Below are positions 1 to 7,771 of a DNA stretch of 64,000 nucleotides, one piece after another. A program made the translations under genes and the position numbers. The DNA is from a virus: positions 54,554 to 118,553 of the IMG/VR virus record IMGVR_UViG_3300042503_001836; one strand, written 5' to 3'. The first letter of the stretch is position 1, and each line of letters begins with the position of its first letter. The notes below the pieces were generated by a model. It saw only the letters and a list, made by a program, of their open reading frames with translations, made no database searches and was not told the origin of the DNA.

Positions 1-748
1 GATCACAACCACGTCCAGGTACACCCCTGGTAGTAGTCAATGCTGCGGGTAAAGTAGTATTTACAATCTCGATCCGGTCTTTTGATAGTTGGTCAAGTGA
101 GGATACGCCACAATCCCTTCTAATTTTATAAATCGTCCAGAATATCTCTTTCAGATTATTGATGTGCTTGAAGGCGTTTTTCTGTACCTGTGGAGGCAAA
201 ACTGCTAAATCCTGGTAGTAGCTTTTGCCGTCCCTAAACTCTAGGAGATGTTGCCAGATATCGGAAATGTGATCTCGGAAGTATTCTAGATTAGCTACTT
301 TATGATCCGTCCTCCTTAACATTTCCGCAGTGATGTCTAGACGGTCGTGTAAGGAGTCCAAATCAGTCTGCCCTCCTAAATGTACCTGAAACCCGGTAAC
401 GTGCTGTATATAGGCACGTAGTCCAATATGCCCAATAGAGACTAGAGATTTTATTGCTTCGGAGTTCCTTTCTATTTCTGCATAGTAGGCAATTATCCCA
501 AAAGCATAATTGCTGTCAAAAAGATTCTGATGCCCAAAGACATCTAGCAGATATTGAGATTCTGTCTTTTTGTAAAAACATTGAAGCGGTTCATAGTTAG
601 ATAATGTTTGTCTTACGTTATTGACTAATCTACCTACTGTAGTTTGATGCACTCCAGATAGTTTAGCGATCGCTTCCTGATTTAACCCAGTTTGACCACC
701 ATCCAAGGCAATGAAATACTGGTCATCCTTAAAAAATTGGTACGGCAT
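1..748 (-). CDS. Helix-turn-helix protein, C-terminus cut by window edge
   Basis: Read by eye from the minus strand; about 249 codons are visible and the gene runs off the left edge. The start ATG is at 746-748, fixed by an in-frame TAG three codons upstream. The N-terminus (MPYQFFKDDQYFIALDGG) is followed by a helix-turn-helix-like stretch around residues 20-45 (LNQEAIAKLSGVHQTTVGRL). The rest is helical and not assignable. The arrangement resembles cyanobacterial phage-type regulators or antirepressor-like proteins, but that is inference. It starts 5 bp after the stop of the upstream HTH gene at 754-978, so the two are probably cotranscribed. Confidence 0.75.
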   Translation of the reverse strand, partial: MPYQFFKDDQYFIALDGGQTGLNQEAIAKLSGVHQTTVGRLVNNVRQTLSNYEPLQCFYKKTESQYLLDVFGHQNLFDSNYAFGIIAYYAEIERNSEAIKSLVSIGHIGLRAYIQHVTGFQVHLGGQTDLDSLHDRLDITAEMLRRTDHKVANLEYFRDHISDIWQHLLEFRDGKSYYQDLAVLPPQVQKNAFKHINNLKEIFWTIYKIRRDCGVSSLDQLSKDRIEIVNTTLPAALTTTRGVPGRGCD

Positions 749-753
749 ATGTT

Positions 754-978
754 CTATGGTTGTGTTTGCTGTTCTAACGCTTGTTTCATAACCTGAAATA
801 CTTTCTTGATTCTGGAATAGCTTGCTGTTTCATAGCCAGAATCAATCCAAATGCGGACTCGTTTATAGCTAAAGCCTGTCTCACTTGCTAATTGTCTTTT
901 AGACCATCCCAACTGCAAGCGCATCAATTCCAGTGTTTCATGCAACTTGTTAATGTCAACCTGTCTTAAGTCTAACAT
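754..978 (-). CDS. Small helix-turn-helix DNA-binding protein
   Basis: This 74-residue protein has a central HTH-like segment (GWSKRQLASETGFSYKRVRI, residues 24-43) in which a first helix, turn and recognition helix can be seen. It is too short to hold any other domain. The downstream gene at 1-748 begins 5 bp after its stop. Upstream, around 986-1002, the short word AAAAAGTCC occurs twice in tandem and may be an operator for autoregulation. A transcriptional regulator of the phage or plasmid is the likely role; its target is unknown. Confidence 0.7.
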   Translation of the reverse strand: MLDLRQVDINKLHETLELMRLQLGWSKRQLASETGFSYKRVRIWIDSGYETASYSRIKKVFQVMKQALEQQTQP

Positions 979-1619
979 AAAAAAAGTCCTAAAAAGTCCA
1001 CTATCTAAAATATATCAGAAAACGTGCTTTCTTTATAAAAATAAATAAAACAGCACCATTACACTATAATTTCCTATCTGTCAATCAGTAATTTTTTGAA
1101 AAACTCTATTTTTGCACGATACTTCAAATCTTTATACAGTAATAGTTTTAATGCCAGACGGTAGGAATAAACAAAGGTATCTGCACTATAGTATACAGAT
1201 ATACAGCAATATAAAAAATACTTAAATAAATAGCTGAAACTATTGATATATAAAGCTTTTCACTTTTAATGTTTTTTAGTAAGTGATGTTATTAACTGTA
1301 GGGTGATCCAAAAGTTCTAAAAACGATAGCTTATATATTATGATTTTCTCAACTTTTGGATCACCTTAGCTTTTTTTGCTATTTTTCTCAGTAAATTATA
1401 AGTAATCCGTATTAAAAATAACTTTAGTAAAAAACATATTAAAAACTATATTTTAACTCCTAGAATACTTATATAAAGCCCACTCTGTTATTACAAGTCG
1501 GCGCGGAAATTCCAATTAGCTAACTATAAACACTTAATTAGGTAATTTATAAAACAGTAAGCAGTTAGTATAGTAATTATGTACTAAAGTAAAAATTGAC
1601 AGCACAAATGTTTGAGCAT
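979..1619. other. AT-rich stretch without genes
   Basis: I see no open reading frame with a credible start and ribosome site here. The only clear structure is the perfect hairpin repeat at 1302-1365. A motif near 1246-1275 (ATATATAAAGCTTTTCAC and following) resembles sequence flanking the related hairpin near 52860. The rest is low-complexity A/T. Confidence 0.5.
1302..1365. repeat. Hairpin repeat A, GGTGATCC family
   Basis: Perfect 15-bp inverted repeats (GGTGATCCAAAAGTT at 1302-1316 and its complement at 1351-1365) enclose 34 bp. A T7 run follows on the plus strand, so it could also act as a terminator. A second element with the same outer 10 bp lies at 52860-52910. The pair looks like a small non-autonomous element or solitary transposon termini; no transposase is present. 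Its position on the flank of the phage genes is noted but unexplained. Confidence 0.75.
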
Positions 1620-2562
1620 TTTTAGTTAAAAAAACTTTTTAATGCCCGGTTTTCTATTTAATTTTTTAAGCCGTAATAAACCCTATGGATAACTGACATC
1701 CTATCCACTAGATGTCAAGGGCTATAGCTGGCTGTTAACCTACAGCCAGAGTTACTTTAGTTTCTTCAAATTAATCAGGTTGCGAGCCGTCATTCTTTTT
1801 AGTCCCCTCAGATAAATCTGTTTTACCCACAGATGGGAGTCAAATTACCTTTTAACCAATAGGCTTGTCTGTTTTTGTTTAGGATTCGCGGTCTTCAACA
1901 TACTTCATCCAAGACGCTAAGTGTCGTTTAGCTGCGTCCTATTTACTTGATCAGCTAGGTTACTGATATGTGGGTGTTTTTACATCTTGCTCTGATGGTT
2001 TTTGCGCTTATACAGTCGCACTTTCGATACCCAATAGAATTTGCTAACATCTACACCGCCGCACCTGGAGTCATTTATTTCTAAAAGTAGTTCCCATTGT
2101 CGTTTCAATCCAACTCCCTATTAAGAGAGTATTTATACATTCCCCTTGTCTAGTTAATACCTAATGTTCATGGAAATCGCGCTCAAATATGGATCTAGTT
2201 TTTTGGTTCAATCCCTTCAGTAAAGTCTCACTACCTTACTAAATTTTTGATATCCCCTCAAGTCCGCCCAATTATATTGTCCCCATTTCAGGGTATCGTC
2301 ATGGCCAACGCAATCTGCACTACTTTTTTATTGATTCACTTTTAATCCTTACAGGATTTAGGTCTCAACTAGAATCCGCCACGCGCACGCATACGGACTA
2401 GAAGCAATTTCCAATTAAAAACTAAATGAGAGTCTTTAATTTTCAAGCCGGGTAATGACTTCACCGACTCATCTTGCGTTCCTTACTGGTCTAGGGCTTT
2501 TATAATAAACGCTGAGGTGTGTTACAACGCTCGATTGTTTCGCCTATCAGATTTATTCGATT
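1620..2562 (-). ncRNA. Candidate large structured non-coding RNA
   Basis: There is no reading frame of note on either strand, yet the stretch is richer in G and C than its flanks, and purine-rich on the minus strand. A near-consensus sigma-70 promoter at 2569-2597 points into it. Visible stems include: 8-bp CTGGCTGT/ACAGCCAG (1728-1749); GACATC/GATGTC (1695-1716) with a loop word ATCCA (1703-1707) that can pair with TGGAT (1686-1690), a pseudoknot; TAGCTG/CAGCTA (1929-1957); AATCC/GGATT (2344-2357); and a GC-rich hairpin at 2369-2401. It also contains one CRISPR-repeat-like unit. Size and phage setting recall the ornate large RNAs (GOLLD, ROOL), but no sequence match is claimed. The 3' end is not defined. 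Confidence 0.45.
2102..2138 (-). CRISPR. Solitary CRISPR-repeat-like unit 1
   Basis: Read on the minus strand, this 37-nt unit has the form of a class 1 CRISPR repeat. A short imperfect stem (ACTCTCT / AGGGAGT) is followed by the classic 3' end GGATTGAAAC, whose ATTGAAAC is the usual 8-nt crRNA handle. It differs from the unit at 2715-2751 at only two positions, both in the stem-loop. No spacer-repeat periodicity is seen around it and no type I or III cas gene is in the window. It lies inside the candidate structured RNA. The word GGGATTGAACC at 2205-2215 (minus) may be a third, badly decayed relative. Confidence 0.6.
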
Positions 2563-2568
2563 AAATAT

Positions 2569-2597
2569 AATATAACACGGGATAAAATAAATGTCAA
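2569..2597 (-). promoter_or_regulatory. Strong minus-strand promoter for the candidate RNA
   Basis: TTGACA (2592-2597) and TATATT (2569-2574) are separated by exactly 17 bp on the minus strand. No coding gene follows within 1.5 kb in that direction, so the product would be the candidate RNA, starting near 2562. Confidence 0.65.
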
Positions 2598-2610
2598 CCC
2601 CATATAAAAT

Positions 2611-2640
2611 AAAAAAACCTAGTAATTTTGTACTAGGTTT
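2611..2640 (-). terminator. Rho-independent terminator
   Basis: A perfect 10-bp stem (AAACCTAGTA at 2615-2624, TACTAGGTTT at 2631-2640) is followed on the minus strand by a run of T. It ends transcripts coming from the small gene at 2801-3070 and from repeat unit 2, about 75 nt after that unit. Confidence 0.8.
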
Positions 2641-2714
2641 GAGTTCTTATTACTTAGAATTAATTAAAACTAGGGGCTTTTCTGTTGCGGTTTCTGATAT
2701 CTTAGCTGGTTTAT

Positions 2715-2751
2715 GTTTCAATCCAACTCCCTATCAAGGGAGTATTTATAC
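2715..2751 (-). CRISPR. Solitary CRISPR-repeat-like unit 2
   Basis: On the minus strand this 37-nt unit begins GTATAAATACTCCC, forms a perfect ACTCCCT/AGGGAGT stem with a 4-nt loop, and ends GTTGGATTGAAAC. That is the architecture and 3' handle of type I-B/I-D/III repeats, not the GGTTGAAAG end usual for Cas12k systems. It sits in the 3' untranslated stretch of the 89-residue gene at 2801-3070 and is followed 75 nt later by a terminator, so a short RNA carrying one repeat would be made. No second repeat follows at spacer distance. Confidence 0.65.
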
Positions 2752-2800
2752 CATAAGCTTGTGTTTTATGGTTTCTAAATTCATTTTAACACAAATGTGC

Positions 2801-3070
2801 TTACTTGACTTCAAATACATAACCAGATTCAGTTACTTTGACTAATCTCAATACAGTATCAGTCCCGTCTTTTTTCAGGCTACCTTTCCACGCTAGGCAA
2901 CCAAAAGATGTTTTATCTCGAATGTCTTCCGCTTCCTCTAAAAGCTGTTTGCATCTAGTATTATACTTTTTCCAAACATCCTCTATTTTGCAGGATGTAA
3001 ACTTAGCTACAATTTTGTTATTAGCAGCTAAGATATGGTATTCTGTTTTTTCTGTATTTCTTAAAGTCAT
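2801..3070 (-). CDS. Hypothetical small phage protein
   Basis: An 89-residue acidic/basic mixed protein with no domain I recognise. The start is supported by AAGGAG 7 bp before the ATG. It contains a central helical, charged stretch (residues 28-55) and lacks a signal peptide or membrane segment. It is a single-gene unit at the edge of the tail module, and its 3' untranslated region carries CRISPR-repeat-like unit 2 before a strong terminator. That pairing is reminiscent of phage loci in which repeat-mimic RNAs sit beside anti-CRISPR genes, so it is worth testing as an anti-CRISPR protein. That is inference from position only. Confidence 0.7.
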   Translation of the reverse strand: MTLRNTEKTEYHILAANNKIVAKFTSCKIEDVWKKYNTRCKQLLEEAEDIRDKTSFGCLAWKGSLKKDGTDTVLRLVKVTESGYVFEVK

Positions 3071-3270
3071 CTTATTCTCCTTATTTTTTTTTAACTTGAC
3101 ACAACTCGGGATAATGCCTAATTTTAAGAGTCACCTATTTAAGGCGATGTTTGGTTTACCTTTGTTTTTTAACCACACTAATAATATAACAGCATTTAAA
3201 ATTAATGTCAAGCATTTTATAAAACTATTTTAGAAGTATAAAATATTATACATAAGTTATAAATATTTAA

Positions 3271-3441
3271 ATGTTATACATAATACACTCGGATCAAGAC
3301 TTATACAAAATCGGGATATCTCACAATCCAGAAAACAAAACCATTCTAGGTAAATCAGAATAGTTTAGGCTGTGTCCTGAAACCTTAGAATGGCTAGATG
3401 AATTTTTGAACAAACACTTAACTTCTAATTCTGTTTACTGA
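3271..3441 (+). pseudogene. Remnant of a T5orf172/GIY-YIG-like protein
   Basis: An ATG at 3271 opens MLYIIHSDQDLYKIGISHNP, whose LYKIGIS motif is typical of the N-terminus of T5orf172 (Bro-N-associated, GIY-YIG-like) phage proteins. An in-frame TAG at 3361-3363 stops it after 30 codons. The same frame then continues for 25 codons (ending ...WLDEFLNKHLTSNSVY) to a TGA at 3439-3441. The usual central part is missing. It overlaps the 3' end of the converging gpL-like gene. Most likely a decayed fragment; readthrough of the amber codon is possible but unsupported. Confidence 0.5.
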
Positions 3442-4050
3442 AGGAAACCCACCAAATCTTAAAGTATGCCCGTGATATTGTTTACACGCGTCTAAATCTT
3501 TTCTACAGGCTCTATTAGCTGGTGTAGTAGGATTGCCAAAGATGTCAAAATTAAGATTAATAGGTGCTTGACAATCTTGATCGCCTAATTGCCACTGGCA
3601 TCTTTTAGAATATACCCTAGCTGGTAGTTTCTTTCTTTCTAATGAGTAGGGAGTTAGGGAAAATGTAAATTGATTTTGATATTCTCCAGTGTACTGATTA
3701 ATCTTTAAATTTAATTCATAGAATTGTGTAGAGTCAGCCGTAGGTTTATCGTCTAAAAACATAGGCTGCGTACGTTTTACGTTTACGTCCGCACCGATAA
3801 CAAAATAATTATCAATTACATCTCCAACTAAACCAGATATATCAGAAACTATTAAGGATGCACGTGCTTCTACACTTTCACCTGATTTGCTAAAACTACT
3901 AATTTTACAAGGAAAACCTTGATAAATAGTGTTACTAAAACTTACAGTTCCATAGTTACAGATTTTAATATCAAAATCTTGGTTTCTGATATTAATTAAA
4001 TCTATAAATATTTCGGTGTCTAGCTGTTGGGCATTGGATATTAAACTCAT
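3418..4050 (-). CDS. L: Minor tail protein L-like (tail tip, cysteine cluster)
   Basis: The longer frame reaches 4149, but MSLISNAQQLDTEIF at 4050 is the better start: it follows a purine-rich site and leaves the 28 upstream residues, which do not look like the family, outside. About 210 residues. The C-terminal part has the four spaced cysteines of lambda gpL-like proteins (SKRCQWQLGDQDCQAP ... RACRKDLDACKQYHG) and the closing motif LRFGGFPSV. In lambda relatives these cysteines hold an iron-sulfur cluster at the tail tip. It is the last gene of the leftward tail module, downstream of the fibre cassettes rather than directly beside gpM as in lambda. Confidence 0.85.
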   Translation of the reverse strand: MSLISNAQQLDTEIFIDLINIRNQDFDIKICNYGTVSFSNTIYQGFPCKISSFSKSGESVEARASLIVSDISGLVGDVIDNYFVIGADVNVKRTQPMFLDDKPTADSTQFYELNLKINQYTGEYQNQFTFSLTPYSLERKKLPARVYSKRCQWQLGDQDCQAPINLNFDIFGNPTTPANRACRKDLDACKQYHGHTLRFGGFPSVNRIRS

Positions 4051-4078
4051 AATTTTCCCACAAAGATAATTAAAAAAT

Positions 4079-4533
4079 CTAAGGTATGTGTGCTGAATAT
4101 AAAGAAACATGATCCACGATATATCCATTAGCAGCACTAGCAATTCCAAAAGAATGAGTGTGAGTATCTTGCGCTCCTAGTCCGTAGATACTCGCATTAA
4201 CTGCTGTGCCATTAGCAATGGTAGTCCTAATCGGTGTAAGAAACATAGGCACTCTAAAAGGAAAATAGAGGAATAGATTTCCTACTTCCGGAGACTGTAA
4301 TCCATTAGTTATCAACTGAGCGTATCTCTGACACTTAGCTAATTCAACAGCGTAATCATCAGAAGTAAAAGCAGTAGCACTACTGCCTTCTTCTAGTTTT
4401 GGGCGTGAGATTACCCATGTTCCTGAAGTTTGCGCTCCTACCCTTAGTCTTACTTCCAATCCATTTGATACCTCAGCAGGTAATGTTACTGTAGCTGTAT
4501 ATCTTGTAAGTGTGGAGTTAACAGTCCATGTAA
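4079..4533 (-). pseudogene. Truncated tail-fibre copy
   Basis: The reading frame encodes the C-terminal part of a tail fibre ([20 protein letters not shown], then a receptor-region-like end finishing in SAHIP), nearly identical to the matching part of the two intact fibres at 4989-6308 and 6779-7771. At about 4533 the fibre sequence jumps directly to the leader found before the fibre at 4989-6308 (AAACC ATG). The ATG therefore opens out of frame and meets a TAA after 16 codons. The N-terminal half has been deleted. A TTG at 4459 could restart a 126-residue product, but without trimer-forming N-terminus it is unlikely to work. Confidence 0.7.
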
Positions 4534-4555
4534 CATGGTTTACAAGCTACCTCAA

Positions 4556-4984
4556 CTAAATTTTAACTAAATTACTAAAATGCAATTCTTGAACTGCATT
4601 ATTCCAAAGCGTTTTTTCTTGTTCACTTAACACATACCCATCATTAATTAACTCATCAAGACTATCTTTTAATGCTTGTTCTGTTCTAATATTTGACAGG
4701 ACAGTAATTAAATTAACGTAATCAACAGATAAAATATTGTCTGTTTTAGCCTCTTGTTTCAAACGTAAATAAAGCGGCTTTAATTCACCTGCTAAAACAC
4801 TACTATAAAGACCATCCCAATCCGGTAGCATAGGTAGAATAATAACATCAGCAGGCTCAGGGGTGTTGCCTTTAGCTAACCACGCTTCATATAATTGCCA
4901 GTCACCGTTCTGACCTTGGGGAATTGTTGCACCATCAAATAAACGAATTATTTGATTTGGGTTGGAAGTTAGTTTGTAAGTCAT
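4556..4984 (-). CDS. Tail-fibre partner protein, copy A
   Basis: 142 residues. The N-terminus carries the motif [13 protein letters not shown]...[19 protein letters not shown], a pattern found in small proteins encoded next to phage tail fibres (fibre assembly or tip proteins). The rest is helical. It is about 80% identical by eye to copy B at 6328-6753 and lies 5 bp downstream of the gpM/fibre fusion, as copy B lies downstream of fibre 2. A fibre chaperone or fibre-attached subunit is likely; no enzyme motif is seen. Confidence 0.75.
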   Translation of the reverse strand: MTYKLTSNPNQIIRLFDGATIPQGQNGDWQLYEAWLAKGNTPEPADVIILPMLPDWDGLYSSVLAGELKPLYLRLKQEAKTDNILSVDYVNLITVLSNIRTEQALKDSLDELINDGYVLSEQEKTLWNNAVQELHFSNLVKI

Positions 4985-4988
4985 AAGT

Positions 4989-6308
4989 CTAGGGGATATG
5001 CGCTAAAAATGTAGTAAGGTTTAGGGATGCAGCAGCACCGCCAGACGCAGCACTTCCTATTTGAGTACGCAAAGAGTTTTTTGTAGTAGTAATACCAACA
5101 ATTACGTAGGAATTAAAGAAATTGCTCCAAGTACTAGAAGTGATAGGGGCAGAAAACATTTCAACAGGAAAAGTAATAATAGGTGAATGTCCTCTAGCAC
5201 CAAGTTCGCCATACCAAACAAAATCCTGAGTAATATTTAAAGCGTAGAAATGCCTTAAGCATCGCAGCAATTCCGTAGAATAGTTACCGCAATTAAAGTC
5301 AGTAGCACTACTGCCTTCTTCTAGTTTAGGTCTAGCAATTACCCATGTACCGGAAGTTTGCGCTCCTACCCTTAGTCTTACTTCCAATCCATTTGATACC
5401 TCAGCAGGTAATGTTACTGTAGCTGTATATCTTGTAAGTGTGGAGTTAACAGTCCACGTACCTGAAGCTATAAGTGTCTGCGTAGGTGTGGCAATCGTTC
5501 CATGAGTATCTGATGTGGTGGTTGGTCTAAATAGTTCCCACGTCACAGTAGATAATTGTGAGTTACTCAGTTCTACACTTAGTGTTACAGTTTTCCCACT
5601 AAGTTTGGCTGTGTCTCTACTTTCTAATCTTTGTAATAAATAAACCGCAGTAGTTAAAGTTGCTCCTCTAATTGTGAGAGATTGATTAGACCTATCAAAT
5701 ACATAGCTAGGATTACCACCAGATGCAGCTAAACACCATTCTGACTCGCCAGGGTAGCCTAAAGAAGCTGTGGGAAGATTAAGAGAATTAGGTATAGTCC
5801 CAGATGCCGCACCTTGGATCACAGCCAAAGCAGGATTTTTTAAATAATTAAGACTATTTAATTTAAAAGAAAGATTTAACTTAGCAAAATTTACCGCACC
5901 ATCTGCTATTTTATCAGTCGTAATTGATCCATCAGCTATAGTATCCGTAATAATTTCTGTTTTCTGTTCTATAAACGTTGCTGTTATTTGCCATAAATAA
6001 GTACCTTGTTGAATTACACTCCACTTATCACAAACATACTCCTTATAATTATAAGGAGTATATTGTGTGTCTAATGGTCGCCATCTAAATTTTGTAATTC
6101 CACCATAGCTAGTGAACAGGTCAATTATTTCATCTTTATCCGCCGTGCTTAAATTAGGGATTATTAACTCTGTAGTAGTTCTAGCAGAGTTAGGCGATAT
6201 AACCATTAAACCATAGCCATCACCTAATTTAGTATTTTGAATTTGAGCTTTTACCTCTTGACTAAATTCCCATTTAGTTGGTGGTAATATTAATATGGGT
6301 GATGGCAT
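4989..6308 (-). CDS. gpM-like minor tail protein fused to tail fibre
   Basis: 439 residues in two parts. Residues 1-115 match the phage minor tail protein family (lambda gpM; note LGDGYGLMV and the tryptophan-rich [18 protein letters not shown]). Residues about 118-439 are a tail fibre beginning with the [16 protein letters not shown] motif common in fibre shafts, followed by a beta-rich carbohydrate-binding-type region and a variable tip ending LAHIP. The fibre half repeats the neighbour at 6779-7771. gpM normally caps the tape measure at the tail tip, so this fusion would anchor a fibre there. The last ~90 residues differ most between copies, as expected for receptor contact. Confidence 0.8.
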   Translation of the reverse strand: MPSPILILPPTKWEFSQEVKAQIQNTKLGDGYGLMVISPNSARTTTELIIPNLSTADKDEIIDLFTSYGGITKFRWRPLDTQYTPYNYKEYVCDKWSVIQQGTYLWQITATFIEQKTEIITDTIADGSITTDKIADGAVNFAKLNLSFKLNSLNYLKNPALAVIQGAASGTIPNSLNLPTASLGYPGESEWCLAASGGNPSYVFDRSNQSLTIRGATLTTAVYLLQRLESRDTAKLSGKTVTLSVELSNSQLSTVTWELFRPTTTSDTHGTIATPTQTLIASGTWTVNSTLTRYTATVTLPAEVSNGLEVRLRVGAQTSGTWVIARPKLEEGSSATDFNCGNYSTELLRCLRHFYALNITQDFVWYGELGARGHSPIITFPVEMFSAPITSSTWSNFFNSYVIVGITTTKNSLRTQIGSAASGGAAASLNLTTFLAHIP

Positions 6309-6327
6309 GGTTTAGAAACTACCTCAA

Positions 6328-6753
6328 CTAAACTTTAACTAAATTACTAAAATGCAACTCTGTAACAGCATTATTCCAAAGCGTTTTTTCTTGTTCACTT
6401 AAATCATACCCATCATTAATTAATTCATCAAGACTATCTTTTAATGCTTGTTCTGTTCTAATATTTGACAGGACAGTAATTAAATTAATGTAGTCAACAG
6501 ACAAGATAATATCTGCTTTTGCTGCTTGTTTCAAACGCAAATAAAGCGGCTTTAAATCACCAGCTAAAACACGATTATAAAGACCATCCCAATCAGGAAA
6601 AATAGACGCGACAATAACATCAGCAGGTTGTGGAGTGTTACCCTTAGCTACCCACGCTTCGTATAATTGCCAGTCGCCGTTGTTGCCTTCAGGGATTGCG
6701 GCACCGTCAAATAATCGGATTATTTGACTAGGAAATTGACTTAATTTGTACAT
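6328..6753 (-). CDS. Tail-fibre partner protein, copy B
   Basis: 141 residues, a close paralogue of the protein at 4556-4984, with the same N-terminal [13 protein letters not shown]...YEAWVAKGNTPQPAD motif and the same helical C-terminal half ([19 protein letters not shown]). Differences cluster in residues 50-80. It follows fibre 2 and precedes the gpM/fibre fusion, so fibre and partner have been duplicated together as a cassette. Confidence 0.75.
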   Translation of the reverse strand: MYKLSQFPSQIIRLFDGAAIPEGNNGDWQLYEAWVAKGNTPQPADVIVASIFPDWDGLYNRVLAGDLKPLYLRLKQAAKADIILSVDYINLITVLSNIRTEQALKDSLDELINDGYDLSEQEKTLWNNAVTELHFSNLVKV

Positions 6754-6778
6754 ATTTTTGTATTAAAGAAATTGTGAT

Positions 6779-7771
6779 TTAAGGAATATGTGCTGCAAAA
6801 GACCCTAATGACAAATTTGCTCCAGCACCACCAGAGTTTACGTTTCCTATTTGAGTAAAATATCCTTGTTTAGTCGTGTAATCAACCATCACGTAGGCAT
6901 TCTCCCCACCAATCCAATAAGTATTCAATCTTATCGGTGCTTGAAACATTTCTACTGGAAAATTAATAATAGGGCTGTGACCTCTTGCTCCTAGTTCTCC
7001 ATACCAGACAAAAGATTGAACAAGATTGTTCAGCGTATAAAAATATCTTTGGCATTTTTGCAATTCAACGGCGTAATCATCACAAACAAAAGCAGTAGCA
7101 GTAGATCCCTCCTCTAGTTTAGGTCTGGCAATTACCCATGTACCGGAAGTTTGCGCTCCTACCCTTAGTCTTACTTCCAATCCGTTAGATACCTCAGCAG
7201 GTAAGGTTACAGTAGCACTATATCTTGTAAGTGTTGAGTTTACTGTCCATGTTCCACTTGCCACAACTGTCTGAGTAGGGGATGCTATTGTACCATGCGC
7301 ATCTACTGTAGTGGATGGTCTAAAAAATTCCCACGTCACAGTTGATAATTGTGAATTTGATAGTTCTACACTCAAAGTCACTTGCTTTGAGCGCAATCTA
7401 ATTGCATCAATGGATTCTATTCTTTGTAATACATGAATAGCCGTAGTTGATGCTGCACCTCCTAGAGTTAAAGTTTGATTAGCCGTGCTAAAAGCGTAGG
7501 TAGGTGTACCACCAGATGCAGCAATACACCACTCTGTTTCACTAGGGTATCCTAAAGATGCCGTAGGTAAAGTAAGAGAGTTAGTGAGTGTACCTGATGA
7601 TCCAGCACCTTGGATCACAGCAAAAGCAGGATTTTTAAAATAATTTGGATTATTTAATTGAATAGCGACACTCAGTTTAGCTGGTGTCACTGCACCGTCT
7701 GCTATCTTAGCCGTCGTAATTGATCCATCTGGAACTGTACCACTACCAGAATTATTAATGATGATTCCCAT
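6779..7771 (-). CDS. Tail fibre protein 2
   Basis: 330 residues. It starts with a short MGIIINNSGSG leader, then the GSITTAKIADGAVTPAKL shaft motif, a beta-rich middle shared with the fibre at 4989-6308 ([36 protein letters not shown]) and a divergent C-terminal tip. Role: host recognition at the tail tip. Its ATG overlaps the stop of the upstream gene by one base (TAATG), so translation is coupled. It lacks the gpM domain carried by the other copy. Confidence 0.8.
   Translation of the reverse strand: MGIIINNSGSGTVPDGSITTAKIADGAVTPAKLSVAIQLNNPNYFKNPAFAVIQGAGSSGTLTNSLTLPTASLGYPSETEWCIAASGGTPTYAFSTANQTLTLGGAASTTAIHVLQRIESIDAIRLRSKQVTLSVELSNSQLSTVTWEFFRPSTTVDAHGTIASPTQTVVASGTWTVNSTLTRYSATVTLPAEVSNGLEVRLRVGAQTSGTWVIARPKLEEGSTATAFVCDDYAVELQKCQRYFYTLNNLVQSFVWYGELGARGHSPIINFPVEMFQAPIRLNTYWIGGENAYVMVDYTTKQGYFTQIGNVNSGGAGANLSLGSFAAHIP

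Noticed and set aside
1620-2562. tRNA array, tmRNA, RNase P RNA or group II intron
   Set aside because: I looked for T-arm and anticodon-stem patterns, a tmRNA tag frame, the conserved RNase P core and the domain V hairpin on both strands and found none.
2102-2751. Ordinary CRISPR array or the Cas12k array
   Set aside because: The two units are 613 bp apart with no repeats at spacer distance, and their 3' end is ATTGAAAC rather than the GGTTGAAAG type used by Cas12k.
2591-3233. Plus-strand frames of 84 and 131 codons
   Set aside because: They run across a terminator hairpin, a CRISPR-like repeat and antisense to the well-supported gene at 2801-3070; sequence is hydrophobic noise without ribosome sites.
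3418-4149. Longer start for the gpL-like gene
   Set aside because: The extra N-terminal residues overlap the decayed fibre gene antisense of nothing conserved, and the family begins near MSLISNAQQ.
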